Positions 45,840 through 59,521 of a stretch of DNA of 64,000 nucleotides are shown here, piece by piece. The position numbers were made by a program, and so were the translations under genes. Below the pieces are notes generated by a model. That model did not search any database, was not told the DNA's origin, and was given only the letters and a program-made list of their open reading frames with translations. Each line of letters starts with the position of its first letter. The stretch's first letter is position 1. This DNA is from Rhizophagus irregularis (Eukaryota; Glomeromycota; Glomeromycetes; Glomerales; Glomeraceae): NCBI RefSeq assembly GCF_026210795.1, contig NC_089429.1:5208001-5272000 (forward strand). The letters run 5' to 3'.

Positions 45840-46610
45840 GCTATTCTTCTGCGATTATCTTTTATTTCAATTGATGTAGACGCGATTCTTCTTATATTCA
45901 AATTTCAAAAAAAAAAAAATACTTGAAAGCGGAATAGTTAAAGAAAAATAAAGATGATGACGTTAATTATTTGAATATAGAGAATTTGGCAACATTAAAC
46001 GAAATTTGTAAAGAAGATCCCGTATTGCGTATAGAGCGACAAATCAAAAGATCACAAGATCACATCGGAAGAAAAAGTCCAAAAGTTGAAGAAAATGATA
46101 AAATTATTTTTAAATCCGATGATGTAATATAATGTAAAGAAAAAAATCTAATTTTTATTTTATTTTTTACTATTCCACCAAAACTTTGTATGATTCACGC
46201 TCATTAAAATATAATTCGTTGGAAATCATGTCATGCTTTCTGCGATCTTTATAAATATTTATTTCTGAAGTATTTCTGACCAAATTTTATTAAGAAAAAT
46301 ATATTGCAATTTATAATTTAATAAAAATATGAAAATTATATTTAGAACCAAAATAACCAAAATCAAAATTATTCAGCATATTTTTGATTGGTCAGTAAAA
46401 ATTAAGTACAATCAAAATATCGCGTAATTTAGGTAATTTATCAATTATCCTTACAATCTGTTGATTTAATTATATTAATATCTGATATGAACAATCTTAT
46501 TGGTTATGAAGAATATGTTAATGAAGGAAATTAAATAAATTGTGTACAATAGAGAAATTTCATTAGAACGAGAAGATTCAAATGATAATGAATATTATTT
46601 GTATATTGAA
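45840..46610 (+). pseudogene. Relic of TKL kinase gene
   Basis: Remains in order: 45928-46110 (GAATAGTTAAAGAAAAATAA, ATTTGAATATAGAGAATTTG, GTCCAAAAGTTGAAGAAAAT; the N-lobe exon) and 46480-46585 (GATATGAACAATCTTATTGG, GAATATGTTAATGAAGGAAA, then GAGAAGATTCAAATG; the beta5-alphaE exon). Many frameshifts. Third decayed copy of the 36-45 kb family. Confidence 0.65.
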
Positions 46611-47601
46611 AAATAAACATTTACACTAAAAACGTAATCTAGAACTTCATCGAACTTTTTTATACCTACAAACAGCATTTGCAGAAAAAAATTCACGTAT
46701 AAATTTACCAATAAGAGTTCGACAATTGCAACGAGATTATAACGTAGTAATCCATCGTGATGAGGAAATTTCATGACGTAATAACGTGTAATATTTAGAT
46801 CACTTTATGCATTAAGAATGATCTTAATTGAAATTGGATTAGATTTCTCAATCGTAGGTAATATGCATTCCACATAAAAACGTGTTTTATATTTATTTTC
46901 CGTAAATGTAAAATGTAGTCGCATTATCGCATATTCATTCATTGGAAGCTTGCTTACCGATCACGTGACAAATTCATGATTTTTAAAGAAATATAGAGAT
47001 AAAATGAGCAAAATTTTTTTATGAGATATATTAATCGAGCCGGCGTCGAACGAGCAATATTTTATAGACTTTACTGAATATTTTATAAATACATACTGCA
47101 TGGGTAGCGTTTTAGTAACTCGAAAAGGATTAAATAGAGGAAAAAAGGTTATATATTCCAAAGAAGAAAGCGTTATTGATGAACGAAATAATCTTTTAAA
47201 TTTCCGTCTTAATTTGGTACAAAAATCAATTTGCATGGCAATGAAATGAAGTTAATTAGTTTAAAGTTGATTCGCATGAAAATTTGAAAAATATATAAAA
47301 AAAAGGAATAGCTAGCAGATGATAAAGATGTAGTAGAGTACACAATATTTAAAAGAACCGCTCATAATAACAAAATCCCGAGTTTAATTACACTGAACCA
47401 ACCAGACCTTTATTATTATATAATGCTAATAAAGAGGAGGAAAAAAAACTGTATAAGCGCACTGCGTACTTGATTTATTTTTTTCTTTGAAATTGATACC
47501 AGTATTACTAACAACATAGGAAATATAAAGTTTTTCAAGAAATTATTTAAAAACATTTATCCTTATAAAAAATCAATTATTATAAATATATGTGGTTGCT
47601 G
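46611..47601. other. Intergenic region, no gene
   Basis: The minus-strand open frame at 46961-47236 shows no family resemblance and has no splice or promoter support. It includes the 3' flank of the gene ending at 47602. Confidence 0.35.
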
Positions 47602-49577
47602 TTAGATGAAAAAATTTCCATGTTGATCATCCACCACATTTTTAATTTGTATTTTCTCATTCGTATCATTAATCTGTATTCCTACAAACTTTCCATTTCT
47701 CACCAAATTATCCATAGTAGGTCCAATAAGTTTTCTAATAAAATCAACAGCAACTTCCCTTCCACCATCCATAATTATAGCTGCCAATAATGACGTCAAA
47801 ACATTAGCTATTTCTTTTTCACTCAAAAATGATTTTCTAGCATAAACTAGATCTTGTAATTTCAACATCTTGGCAAATTTACAAAGTCTATAATTACTAC
47901 ATAAATAATTGTGAATTTGTTCAAGTAAATCCGGTGTTAATTGATCTTTAAATTTTTCATACGCCATTTGTGAAATTGTTGTACTTAAAATACAATCACC
48001 AAAAATTTCAAGTCTCACATAATCAAAACAATTTTGATGATCAGGGAGAACTGATCTGTGAGTGAGAGCTAACTCCAAATACTTTGGATTTTTAAAGACA
48101 GGTATTTGAACTATAGACGACCCAATATGATCATTTTGATCATTCGAAAAGGCTTGATAAAAAATATTATTAAAAAAGTTATAAATAAATAAATTAATAA
48201 ATTAAAACAAAAAATATTATATTATTTTTCATTACCGTATGAATTTCGAAAACTTGATGAGGAACGTTCGCTACCTTTAACACGTTTTTTGGAATTTTGA
48301 CCATCATTATCGAGCTCTTCTAATCGATGTTTAGCAGTATTCAACATAAATTTTTTGAAATCATCCCGATCGAACCAATTTATCATTAAATTATCTTGAG
48401 TTTGAACAGATTTCAATCTAGAATTTAAAGAAATTCTTTCGTTCATTACATTATTTTCATCATCACTTAATATAGGCGATTTTACTCGTGGTCTAACATT
48501 ATCATCGTTATCTAAATCAATGGGAAATTCTGGAGTTCCGAATTGTGATCTTGCCTGTTTACCCTTCTTTTTGTTCTTTTTGTTCTTTATAAAAGAAGTT
48601 TTATCAGTATTGGCAATATTTGTTACGACGGCCAACTCTCCTTGCGTTATTGAAATTTTCTGATCTTCTTTGCATGTATTTAAACGATTTTCTTGAGATG
48701 ATTGAACTTGAGCTTGAGATGATTGAACCACTGGTGATGAAGAATCCTGTTCAAAACAAAATTTATCAATTAAAGTGATCATAGACCTTCGCGCATCTTC
48801 AACAGCTTTATGAAAAGGTTCTATCGAATCCTGATTCGACTTTTGTTGCGATTTTATATCAGGAATAAAATTATCATCTGAATTTGAAGAATCTGTTATA
48901 GTGTTATCATGTATATCACAATCTTCTGGTAAAGTAGAAAATTCTGCAGCATCAATTTCAAAACATTCTTTTTCATTAAATTCTTTATTATCAACTTTAT
49001 CGGAAATTTGAAAATTTTTTTCAGCAGGTTTTGTTGAAACTGAATCTAATTCTGTATCAGTATCCATTTCAATAAATTCATCAGATGAATAACCGGATTG
49101 AATAGGATTCTTCATAATAGCCGCTTTATAAGCTTTATATCTTTTACGATAACTTTCACTAACAATATCTGAAGGAATTTTTAATTTAAATATAGGAACT
49201 TTCTTTTGTGAAGGTTTTTTTGATCTTATAAATGTTTCTGGATTATCAAATTTTTCAGTTTCATTTTCTAAATTTTCTAATGATGGTTTCTTTCGAATTT
49301 TTTCATCTTTTTCATTTTTTGATAAATATTTATCATCAGATTTTGTCAATAAATCTCTTGTAGTAGTAGTTGTAGTTGTAGTAGTATTTGTTGTATTTGT
49401 TGTATTTGTTGTTGTTGTAGTTGTTGTTGTAGTAGTATTTTCTATAATATTATTATTATCTTTTTCAGATTCTTCTTCATTTATAGTAGCCTGAGGATTA
49501 CTACAATCTTTATAACAACATAAACTATGAATAATACCCTTTTTATCAGTTACCATGTAATGACTGTGAAACACCAT
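47602..49577 (-). CDS. RNase III-fold protein with long disordered N-terminus
   Basis: Exons 49577-48236 and 48152-47602 (donor GTAATG, acceptor TATCAAG); 630 residues. Residues 1-447 are low complexity: a short Cys-containing start (HSLCCYKDCSNPQ), a Thr/Asn tract, acidic/Ser stretches and a Lys-rich patch (KNKKNKKKGKQARSQFG). The RNase III fold spans about 470-600: ELALTHRS, YVRLEIFGDCIL (Glu496, Asp500), LTPDLL, NYRLCKFAK, EKEIANVLTSLLAAIIMDGG. Compared with E. coli RNase III, the E41 and D45 equivalents remain, but D114 is Asn564 and E117 is Thr567, so cleavage is probably lost. No double-stranded RNA-binding domain follows. It may be an RNA-binding or structural protein, as in mitochondrial ribosomal RNase III-like proteins, though the long acidic N-terminus is unlike those. 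The start at 49577 is the first ATG in frame. Confidence 0.8.
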
Positions 49578-50579
49578 TTTTTGTTTTGAAAGGGTTTGAA
49601 AGTAAAGTTATATTTGTCACATGTAGGGATTATTGTGGTATTTATATGTTTTGAAATGATCGACATATGTTGTACTGCACCATAAGCCGCATATTGAAGG
49701 AAACAATGATGAGTTACGTAATATTTTGAAGGGATGAAAAAAATATTTCTATATATAGAGATATCATATGACGTGTGGCACTCCATTTAATAGTTAATCA
49801 CGTGTGAAGTTCCAATTTTCTAACCAATACCAGTAATACACATAATTTTACACCCAATGAGCGATGAATGGACGGATTTCAAAAAATCAAAAAACAAACC
49901 ATTTCAAAAAATATTAGCCAAAAGCACATAATTTTGAATGAATAAAAAATATTATTATCTTTAAATTACCGAAATTACCGGATAAAATAAGGTTAATAAT
50001 AATAAGACTTGCATCATTACATACTTAATTTGATCGGAGTTAATTTATTTACGTGATTTACGCTCCGACCTCCGAGAATTTTATAGTTTTTGTAATACTT
50101 GATGACGTAGTAAAATATTTTTAAATCTAAACATTTGAAATTTTTTTTTTTTTTTTTTGACGATTAAAATTTTTTAACAAATAAATAAAATAAATTTCAC
50201 CATAAAACTGTTATAATAAAGCAGAAAATTTTATCATTTATGGAAAAAAAAGGTTTACTAAAAAAAACGAGTACTTAAGTCGAGATGACTTAAAATGTAA
50301 ATATTTCTTTTTTAGTTCAATACTTGGTAGGATACTTGGTAGGATAATTGAATCGGACGCCATATGATCAGTGAAATGCGTGATTTATTTGATATTAATT
50401 ATAGAAAATATGCGAGAACGTAAATTTGTATTAATTTTTAGTTGCGTTAATTAATGATATTGATAAAAATATACGTGTAAAAACTAAAAACTAATTTATA
50501 AATGATTAACCTGATAAAACATGAGAATATTTGATAAATTTACATTTAAAAGAATTTTTTGTAAATTTTTTTTATTGAC
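49578..50579. other. Intergenic region, no gene
   Basis: Upstream of the RNase III-like gene; probably holds its promoter. A poly-T run of about 18 lies at 50139-50158. The open frame 49550-49786 overlaps the gene start in another frame and is not supported. Confidence 0.4.
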
Positions 50580-50960
50580 GATGTTTGAAATTAGCGAAAC
50601 TTTCACCCCTTATTAAGATATATTGAAAAGATGGTGAATATTATGTAGTTATTTTAAATGTAACAAATTTGGAAACATAAAAGAAATAAATAAAGATTCA
50701 TCGACAACATATGATAAATCGTGAATTTAGTGAGTAAAATTATTAAAATAATTTAAATAATTTGAAACAGAAGTTAGTGAAATGAAAATTACGATATAAT
50801 AAATATAATAAGAATATAAGGTTCGATACCAAGTAATTACAAGCGGAAATACTTTTTTTTGTGACTTCCTGATGTGATGTGGTAGAACGAGATACTATGG
50901 ATTACGTGACCAAGATACACTTAATAAATAATTTTAAAAGTGGCGATCCGAAATACGGAA
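50580..50960 (+). pseudogene. Faint relic of TKL kinase gene
   Basis: AAATTTGGAAACATAAAAGA (N-lobe exon) and GTAATTACAAGCGGAAATAC...GTGGTAGAACGAGATACTAT (C-lobe exon, EITSG...VERD), then AAGTGGCGATCCG (DGDP). The order is kept but most sequence is lost. Confidence 0.5.
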
Positions 50961-51220
50961 TATTAAATCTTTAATTCTAATAACGAACGAACGAACGAGG
51001 CTCATATTTTAATTATTTTAAACCCATTAGTTTGTCCTTTGACTTTTTTTGACTTAAATATTCGGACACTGCAAGTTTATTTAATAAAAAATCTTAAATC
51101 ACGTGATGTATATATATATATTTTTTCCTTACATAAACTTACTAATCTTAAAAATTTTAACCATATAAAATAATACATAATTTCTTAATTTCATATTATA
51201 TTCATATAACTTAAAACGAA

Positions 51221-52657
51221 TCATTTACCATCTTCAATATTAATATTAAAATTATTGGTAACTTGTAAATTTGTTGTTTCAGCTTCAATTTCATATTTAC
51301 GAGAATACCAACCTTCATTACAAATATAAATTATAGCGTTACCAATACCACCAAATGTTACAAGAGCACCTAAAATATAAGTCCAAGTTTCACGAATCTA
51401 TAAAAAAAAAATCGTAAAAATAGTGTATCTGTACGACGACGACTCATAAAGACACATACCGTAGTCCATCTAGTAGCAATATTAATTTGTACAGGAAGCC
51501 ATTGAAGAATAAATAATAATATATAACTAATAATTTTCCAAGCAGCTTTTTTTTCAATTTCAGAAATTCTTAATCTATTCATAATTTTAATTTCTTCATT
51601 TTTACTATCAAAATTATGATTATTATTAATTATATTATTTATAGAATTAGAATTTTGTAATTTAATTGTATATAAAGTCATAAAATAACAATAACATATA
51701 ATTATCAAAATTGATGTTATTATTACGAATAATAATGTAAAAGATACTCTTTGCCCTGATCTTCCGTTACACCTATATTAGGAACAATTTAATTTTTTTA
51801 ATCTAATAAATATTTAAATATTTTAACTAGAATAAGTGAATTATTACATACCAATATTTACGTGGACCATGATTATTAATATTAATTAATTGAAATATTA
51901 TAGCTGCGGTAATTATTATTACCCAAATTTTATAATCATATTTTCCACGATAAAAATATTTTTCGTGACAAATACGTAAATATGTCGTTACTCTATTAAT
52001 GAACATCAAAATTAACAGGATTAAATCAAATTAACAGAATTAAATCAAATTAACAGAATTAACATCGAATTAACATCGAATTATCATTGAACTTACGCTA
52101 TAACACCGTATAATGATAAATTAATTAATAAAAATAGCCAATGAAGAATACAGATTATGTTACACATCGGTTGACCCCAAACTTCAGCGTAAATTGCTGT
52201 ATGAATCTAAATCATTGTAAAAAAAAAAAAATCATTTGAGTAATCTTTTCGATACATCGATATAAATTTTTAATATACTTACAACATTTACAAAAAAATT
52301 TGTATCGATCAAGAAATCTAGATTAAAAAAAAACAAAATTAATAACTATAACTATTAACTAATCATTATAAAAGTCATTTTATTCTTACCACTACATGCG
52401 GTGTAAAATGGAAGCCTATGAATCATTTTCAATTTTTTATCGTTCAATCTCCATTGCTCATAAGTTCTATAAAATACATAAATACATCCACACCATCCCA
52501 ATATAGACATTGTAATCGAAAAATATACTACAGTATAAAATTGATCTATATTGTCCGGATTATCTAATCGGACTTTTGATGGTTTACTTTGAGCCAAAAC
52601 ATTAAGGACATTAGAGAAAAATATCTGAAATACCGATATTATAATAAAGGACTTCAT
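51221..52657 (-). CDS. Seven-helix receptor-like membrane protein, copy 1
   Basis: Exons 52657-52390, 52317-52283, 52206-52097, 51992-51852, 51772-51460 and 51397-51221; 347 residues, frame kept. A signal-peptide-like start (MKSFIIISVFQIFFSNVLNV) is followed by hydrophobic segments YFSITMSILGWCGCIYVFY, NIICILHWLFLLINLSLYGV, WVIIITAAIIFQLI, FTLLFVIITSILIIICYCYF, IISYILLFILQWLPVQI and WTYILGALVTFGGIGNAIIY. That gives about seven with the short exon 2 helix. A basic/Asn-rich loop lies between helices 5 and 6, as in G-protein-coupled receptors, and a Cys pair at C(S/I)...GQPMCN could form the extracellular disulphide. It resembles the fungal cAMP-receptor-like/Git3-like GPCR group by pattern; ligand unknown. 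Confidence 0.8.
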
Positions 52658-55078
52658 ATTAATATTGAGGAGATTAAAAAGAACAAAAAATCAATTAAAA
52701 GGAATGACTAATAATATGGTAATTAAATATAACTCAGTAATTTGACTCAAATTTATTTATTTACGGTATCGGATAATTGAAATAAATCTTTGAATACCAG
52801 AAAAGAGGAACCGGTATTGTGATACAAATATTAAATATGTTTCATACATCATTGTATAAATGGAATCATTGTGATTATAATTAACTTGATTTGGAAATAT
52901 AATTTGAAATCGATTACGATTCTTAAAAAAAAAATCCCATATTATAAGTGGTATTTTACTAAAATTGGTAATCTTAAAATTTTTTTTTAATTGTAAAAGT
53001 TTAATTTGGTTAGACATTTTTTTAAGCACGTAACAGGTAATTATGTGGATATTTAAACAATTTGATCATAAACAATCAGCAGAAAATCTAAAATCTACAT
53101 TTGGTTATAAAGCGCAAACAAATAAAATGCTGGTGACGTCCAAAAAAGCTAAAATTCTGAAACCTTTCAATGAGGAAATGTAAATCAAAGTGTAACACAA
53201 CCGAACATTGTTTTTTTTCACCCCTTAACTTTAATAGTAAGAATAATAATAAGTAATAACAATAAAATAAATAAAATAAAATCACATAAAAGGTATGAAA
53301 AAATGAGTTAAAAAGAAATCTAATTTTAAAATCACTTAAAAAAAATTCGAATTGAAAAATAACGCGTGAAAATCAAAAAAGAAGTATATATTTAAGGAAA
53401 TTATTATTATTATTATTATTTTGGACTTTTCGGGATGTTAATACACAATCTCCGTAATTGATGCATTGATACAATTGGTATTTTTTTTTTCGTCCACACC
53501 ACATATTTTTTCAATACACATATAACTTTTTTGTGTTAAAAAAACATTTCCATATGGAATCATGTATTACTATGACATGTATGATAAGGGATTTTTTCTA
53601 ATTTAAAAAAATTAGCTTCCAAAAAGTTCTCCTTTTGCATATTGCGAAATTTTGATTTGAAAAGAATTTTTTTAAAGTTTTTGATTAGATAATAAAATTT
53701 ATATCAGAATATGCAATATTTCAATTTTTCTTTCGTAATATTTGTAAAAACAATTTTACAAAAGGGTAGAGCACAAAATAACTTTTATGCAGGTTACACT
53801 CCATGTGATGATTAAATGTTATCTTTATTTGTTACAACATTTATTTGTTTGCACACAATCATTTTTCCCCTTGGTCTCGACTAAAAACAGGATAAAAAAA
53901 ACGGGTTCTTTTTTTGGGTTCTTTTTTTTTTAGGGAAACGAACAAATTTTAAAGTCCGTTCAATTTAGCGACTTGTGGTTAGTCCTTTTTTTTTTTTGAT
54001 CTGCTTGCATTTTAGTGTATCCAAACTTTAGACTCCATATTATTTTTAATGGATCCAATTAGTAAAGGTATACGAAAAAAAAATAGTTGGACCCTTTGTC
54101 TCTGGCAATGACTTAAATGGCAAACAATAATAAGTTTCTATAATAAGTTTTGCAATTACTGTATAAATATTTTTTTTATTTCCTATGATAAGATACAGAT
54201 AAGATACAGTATTATTTGTTTTTTTTGGATGTAATCGAATTATCCAATAAAAATTTTCCTATAACCAATCAAAATTTAACCGTAAATCAAAAGTATACAG
54301 AAAATTCTTTGACTTGTTTGTAATTTTTTTTTTCACAATTTTTGTTTTTTTTTTCACAAAAAATGTCTAATTTTATTTTGTCACAATTTTGTTTTTTCAC
54401 AAAAATGTCTAATTTTTTTTTTAAAAAAAATTCCTTGGAGATTGATATCTTGATCTCGTGAATATTAAATTGTATAATTGATTTAAAAATCAATATTTTT
54501 ACTGATTGGTGCTTGAATTACAATTTACAAGGTACAAACAATAAAAACAATATTCTAGAATACTATCATGAGTGATCATAACATTATGAGTCCGTTCTTC
54601 TTGTTGAACAGATTTATAAAATTAAAGCGTCTATTAAATATAAATGATCTTAAATTGTTTTAGTTATAGCAAAAATACTATATAATATTATTTAACCAGA
54701 AATTTTAAAATTCATAGCATACTTATTAATTCTTTTTATACAAATTTTATTAAATTATAAAAAATTGTTTGGTATATAAATTAAACGTACGTTCGTACTC
54801 CGTAATTAATATTATAGAATCTTAAAAACTTATTATTCAAAGTTCTTTGTATAATTGTATATCATAAATATCAAAATCATATATATATATCATATATATA
54901 CAGTATGATATTTCTACCATTTTACTGTTTCTTATGAAAAATTATTTATTAATATAAAACTTATTGACTAATTAAATTATTAAATTAATAATATATATAT
55001 ATATATATATATTTTTTTTTTGCTTAAAAAATAATAAAAAAATTTATTTACAATAATAAATAATTTTTTTTTCTTTTT
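52658..55078. other. Intergenic region between the two receptor genes
   Basis: A+T-rich. Open frames at 52757-53029, 53088-53285 and 54287-54493 (minus) are biased in composition with no family signal. A (TTA)n run lies at about 53400-53423 and TA-rich tracts at 54880-55011. Confidence 0.45.
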
Positions 55079-56743
55079 TTATCCTTGATATCCTTGATTG
55101 CTACCTTCAATATTTATTATAGGTCCCGTAATTCCTGTATTTTCCGTATTGTTATTATTTTTGTTGTTGTTGTTGTTGTTGTTGTTTAATTCAAGTAATT
55201 TATAATTATCGTTATTTAAAGATGTTGATTTGTTATCTGTTTCTTGAGATCTCGTAGTATCATATTCAGTAGATTCTCTTGTAACCCAACCCTCATTTAA
55301 TACATATTGAATTGCATTACCAATTCCACCAAATGACCTCCCTAAAAAAAAAAAGAAAAGAAAAAAATTTTTAAAAATTATATACCATATATATATATAC
55401 GAATAACTCGCTTGCTTACCTATACTCGTCACAAGATAAACCCAAGTATTATCATTCTACAAATGAAACGACGATATGAGTATTTATAAATATATATATA
55501 TATATATATATATTATTTTTTATGTCAAATTTTACTCACCGAAAAAAACCTAGCCGCAGCAGAAATTTGAACAGGTACCCATTGCATAATAAAAATAAGT
55601 ACGTAACTCAAAATTTTTTTAGCAGCTCTTCTTTCAATTTCAGCACGTTGTTCCAAAACATCATTTCCAATACCATTTTCATTAGCACTATCTTTTGATA
55701 ATGCTGATATAGAAGGGTTTTGTATATTTATGATTCTTATTAATATATTCATGTAACAAAAACATACTATTAATAATGATGATGTTATCATTACAAATAA
55801 TATCATTGGTGAACGAACTTGTCCTGATTTTCCTGCACACCTAACAAATCGAATTTATTTTAATAAATTGACGACTAAAAATATTTACAAACTCAAATAA
55901 TAATTAAACAATTTTTATTCTACTTTACCAATATTTACGTCCGCCATGATTTGGTATATTTATTAATTGAAGTATCATACTTATTATAAATACAATTAAC
56001 CAAAGTTTACAGTCATATCTACCACAATCAAAATACTTTTCATGACAAATTCGAAGGTAAGTTGTTATCCTAAATGTAAAAAAAAAAGAAGAAGTAATCA
56101 AACATATATATATATATCTTGACATACTATCAATTAATTTCCCTATTGACATACGGTAATACTTACGCTATTACACAATAGAAACATAGGTTTACTGATA
56201 TAAATGCCCAATTAAGTACACTCATTAATTGACATACAGGGTCATCCCATACCCGCCCTCTTATAGCCGTATGCATCTAAAAAAATTCAAATAATTTAAA
56301 TAAATTTGTAATATAGATAATAATAATATATAATATATGAATACTTACAATATTTACGAGAAAGTTAGCATTTAATAATATATCTAATTTATTTTTTTTA
56401 AAAGAAATAAAATAAAATTTTTAGACAATATATGACATAATCTGCTTATTAATAAGTTCTTACCTATACATGCAGTATAATAAGGTAGTTTATGTATCAT
56501 CACTAGACTTTTTTTATTCATTATCCACTGTTTATAAATTCTATAGAAAACATAAAAACACCCAATAAAGCCTAGTGCTAGCATTGTCAAGGAAAGATCG
56601 ACTACACTACGAAAATTAACCTTGTTCGAAGGAGTATTTAAATATTCACGATCTGCTATAACGTCTCTGACATTAAATAGTAATGTTATTATCGGTATAT
56701 AAGGATATTTTATAAAAAATTTATTATTTGAACGATTAATCAT
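55079..56743 (-). CDS. Seven-helix receptor-like membrane protein, copy 2
   Basis: Exons 56743-56464, 56383-56349, 56276-56167, 56069-55929, 55840-55540, 55456-55420 and 55341-55079; 388 residues, frame kept. It is a paralogue of the gene at 51221-52657: the first four introns have the same position and phase, and exons 2-4 the same lengths (35, 110 and 141 nt). Shared text includes TTYLRICHEKYF, NHGGRKYWC, ILSYVLIF and GGIGNAIQYVLNEGW. The last part has one extra intron (55419-55342). The tail has an Asn run (N8-K-N4) and TGPIINIEGS. The start at 56743 is the first ATG. Same likely class as copy 1; sensing role inferred only from the fold. Confidence 0.82.
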
Positions 56744-59521
56744 GTTTTTAAAAAATTAAAGGGTAGCGAAAATAAAGTTGACGGTATTAGAGTAAAAGGA
56801 ATGTAATATATTATGCTTTTACGTAAAAAAAGACGAGAAAGAAAATATTGAACTTTGCGTAAATAATTTCTGTATTTATATCGTAAATAAAAAAAAATTA
56901 TTTATAATTGGTTACAATTGAGTAAATGTATACAAACAAAGCAAAATAGAGTTCGTTGTTGTGTCACACACCGTATCACCACCACGCATATGTCACATTG
57001 AAATTAAAATGTATTTATTTAAAGAAACTGTTCACTCATTATTAAATATTAACCAAAAATATTAATGATCAATGAAATCTTTGTTCCATATATAATTTTA
57101 ACCGTTAAAATTATCAATCTAGTATCTTGCTATCTACTCCAATTTGGGTAAAACAATAAAAATGTTTACCAAATATTTTATTTACGTTTTTATAAACCTT
57201 AATATTTAAAATGTTTGTTATTGAAACGTAAATTTTAATTGAATTTTTTCATACAGGGTTTGTCATTTTTAAGGTTGTAAATAATATTTTTTTGTTTTTG
57301 AGAAACCTCAAAATTTGTTTATGATCAAAAAATAAATTCTTTAAAGAATTCAACAACAGAACATTAATTGCATAAATGTAATAAATATATTGTGTAAAAC
57401 AAGTTTATAAAATAATTGCCAAGTAATTTACCAAGTAATTTGCTTAAAATAATTTCCTATCCAATATTTTCGCTAAAATTATGATCCCATTATCGGAGTT
57501 TTCGGAATTTCCGGATTTTAATGAGATACACGACATATGATTATCATTTCAGCCTAAAAAACAACTTTTCTACTTTAAAAGTCATGTTTTAGTCAAGTTT
57601 TTACGCCTATTTACAGTATATTTTTTCCCTTGAATAATGATTTTTTATTTAAACGAATGTTAAATGCTTAATAAATTTGTAACACGTATTCCCAATCAAA
57701 TATAGATTGAATATTTCTGTTGTGTTACAAATCATGAGAAAATGTACTGTAGTCTCTGTAGTATCGGGAATTTTTTTGGAGACTGCATAAATTGGATTAA
57801 TGCTGTATCACAATATTAATAGTATTATTTATCGATTTTATATAACTATTTGTTCCCTGTTATTACCTAAAAAAGTCTTTTGTATCACGTTATGCAAAAA
57901 ATACTTTATCATGTCAGTTAAAAAAAAGTTAACACTTTTTTTTTGAAGTTTATTTCTTAGAATACAAAATTGGAAAGAAATATATATTTATACAAATTTG
58001 AAATAATTTTATGTAAGGGGTTACCTCGTACATTATTTAACTAATAAAAACAATGAAATCATGTGTTTTATTTTAATTCTGCAATTGGGCCCATGTTTCC
58101 TATATAACATCGTAAATATGTGATGGCAATGAACGGCAATAATGGTTAAAATGTGATATATATACATATATATATATATATATATTATTTTTTTTTTATG
58201 GTTCCGAATATACTGTAATCACTGTAATTATTAATTAGTATATCATTCCTATATGGATAATAGTATGAATATTAATCCATCCATTCGTATGTTAAGGCGG
58301 AGAAACAAAAGTAGATCGAAAATCATCCTTGGAGATAATCATTTGGCTTATTTGAACAATTTCTTTGTCAAAAATAAGAAAAATATTATTAATTTTATAT
58401 AAATATATTGTACATCAATTACGAATATATAATACAATTGATACACATATACGGTATTTATGGAATTTATGGTATTTATGGTATTTATGAGAAATTTTAT
58501 AAATATACAAATATATTAAATATATTAATATATATTATTTCCTGTACTTATGATAATTTTTATATTTTTATTTTTTTATTTTCTTAAAAAAAAACTGAAA
58601 AAAAAATGAGACAAAATATGCAAGTAAGAGAGAGGAAATGATGATATAATTAAGATAAAACTTCATTGTACATACATACATATGTTGTACTGTATAACAT
58701 ATCATATATACACGTCGTATTAAAATTAATACGTACTTGTACATATCACGTACTTATATATATCACGTACTTATATTTTATTAGAATTTCATAAACCTTG
58801 TAATAAATTATTTTAATAAATAAATTCTCCGATAAAATTGTTTTTTTTTTTAAAATAAGGATTTCTCGCTTTTTTATTTTTTATTTTTTTAAGTAATATT
58901 TGAAATTTTATTCGTCAATTTTGTCAATGCATATTAATGCATACACACTGTTTTTTTTAATTTCTTTGTGATTAAAACAATAAAAAAAAAATTTGTTATA
59001 TTAAATAATTTAAAATTATAATAACTAATTAAAATATTAAATATTAAATAAAATATTTAATAATTAATTAATTAAAATTAAATTAAATTTTATAAATTTA
59101 AAATTAAATTTAAAATTAAAATTAAATTAATTGTAAAAAAAAAACATCGTTTATGAATTCAAAAAAAAAATTATTTATTTTCATTTTTTTTTTATATATA
59201 TTTTTTTAATTTTTAATTTTTTTCATTTTTTTAAATTTTTTTTTTAATTTACTATATCGGTCAAAGTACATCCATCCATAGCAAAAAAAAAATGACACCT
59301 ATTTGTACGCTCCCATGAATAATCATTATTAGGGGTAAACATGTCAAGGAGTCAAGGAGTGTAAAAAAAAATCATTCTTGCATTATTACCTAATTATTAC
59401 ACAGGTTAATCCGTCAATTTTACTAATTAGTGCGACACTGCGACCACGTGTTTATTCATGCGCCTACACGGCTACACCCGTGATACTTTTGAAAAAAAAA
59501 AAAAAAATTCAAAAAATATTG
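56744..59521. other. Long intergenic region, no gene
   Basis: Almost pure A+T-rich spacer. TA microsatellite at about 58157-58186; ATTAAATTAAAATT-type simple repeats at 59030-59130. No open frame or RNA is supported. Confidence 0.45.

Noticed and set aside
46961-47236. Possible minus-strand gene of 91 codons
   Set aside because: No recognisable domain, no splice context, and composition equal to the intergenic background.
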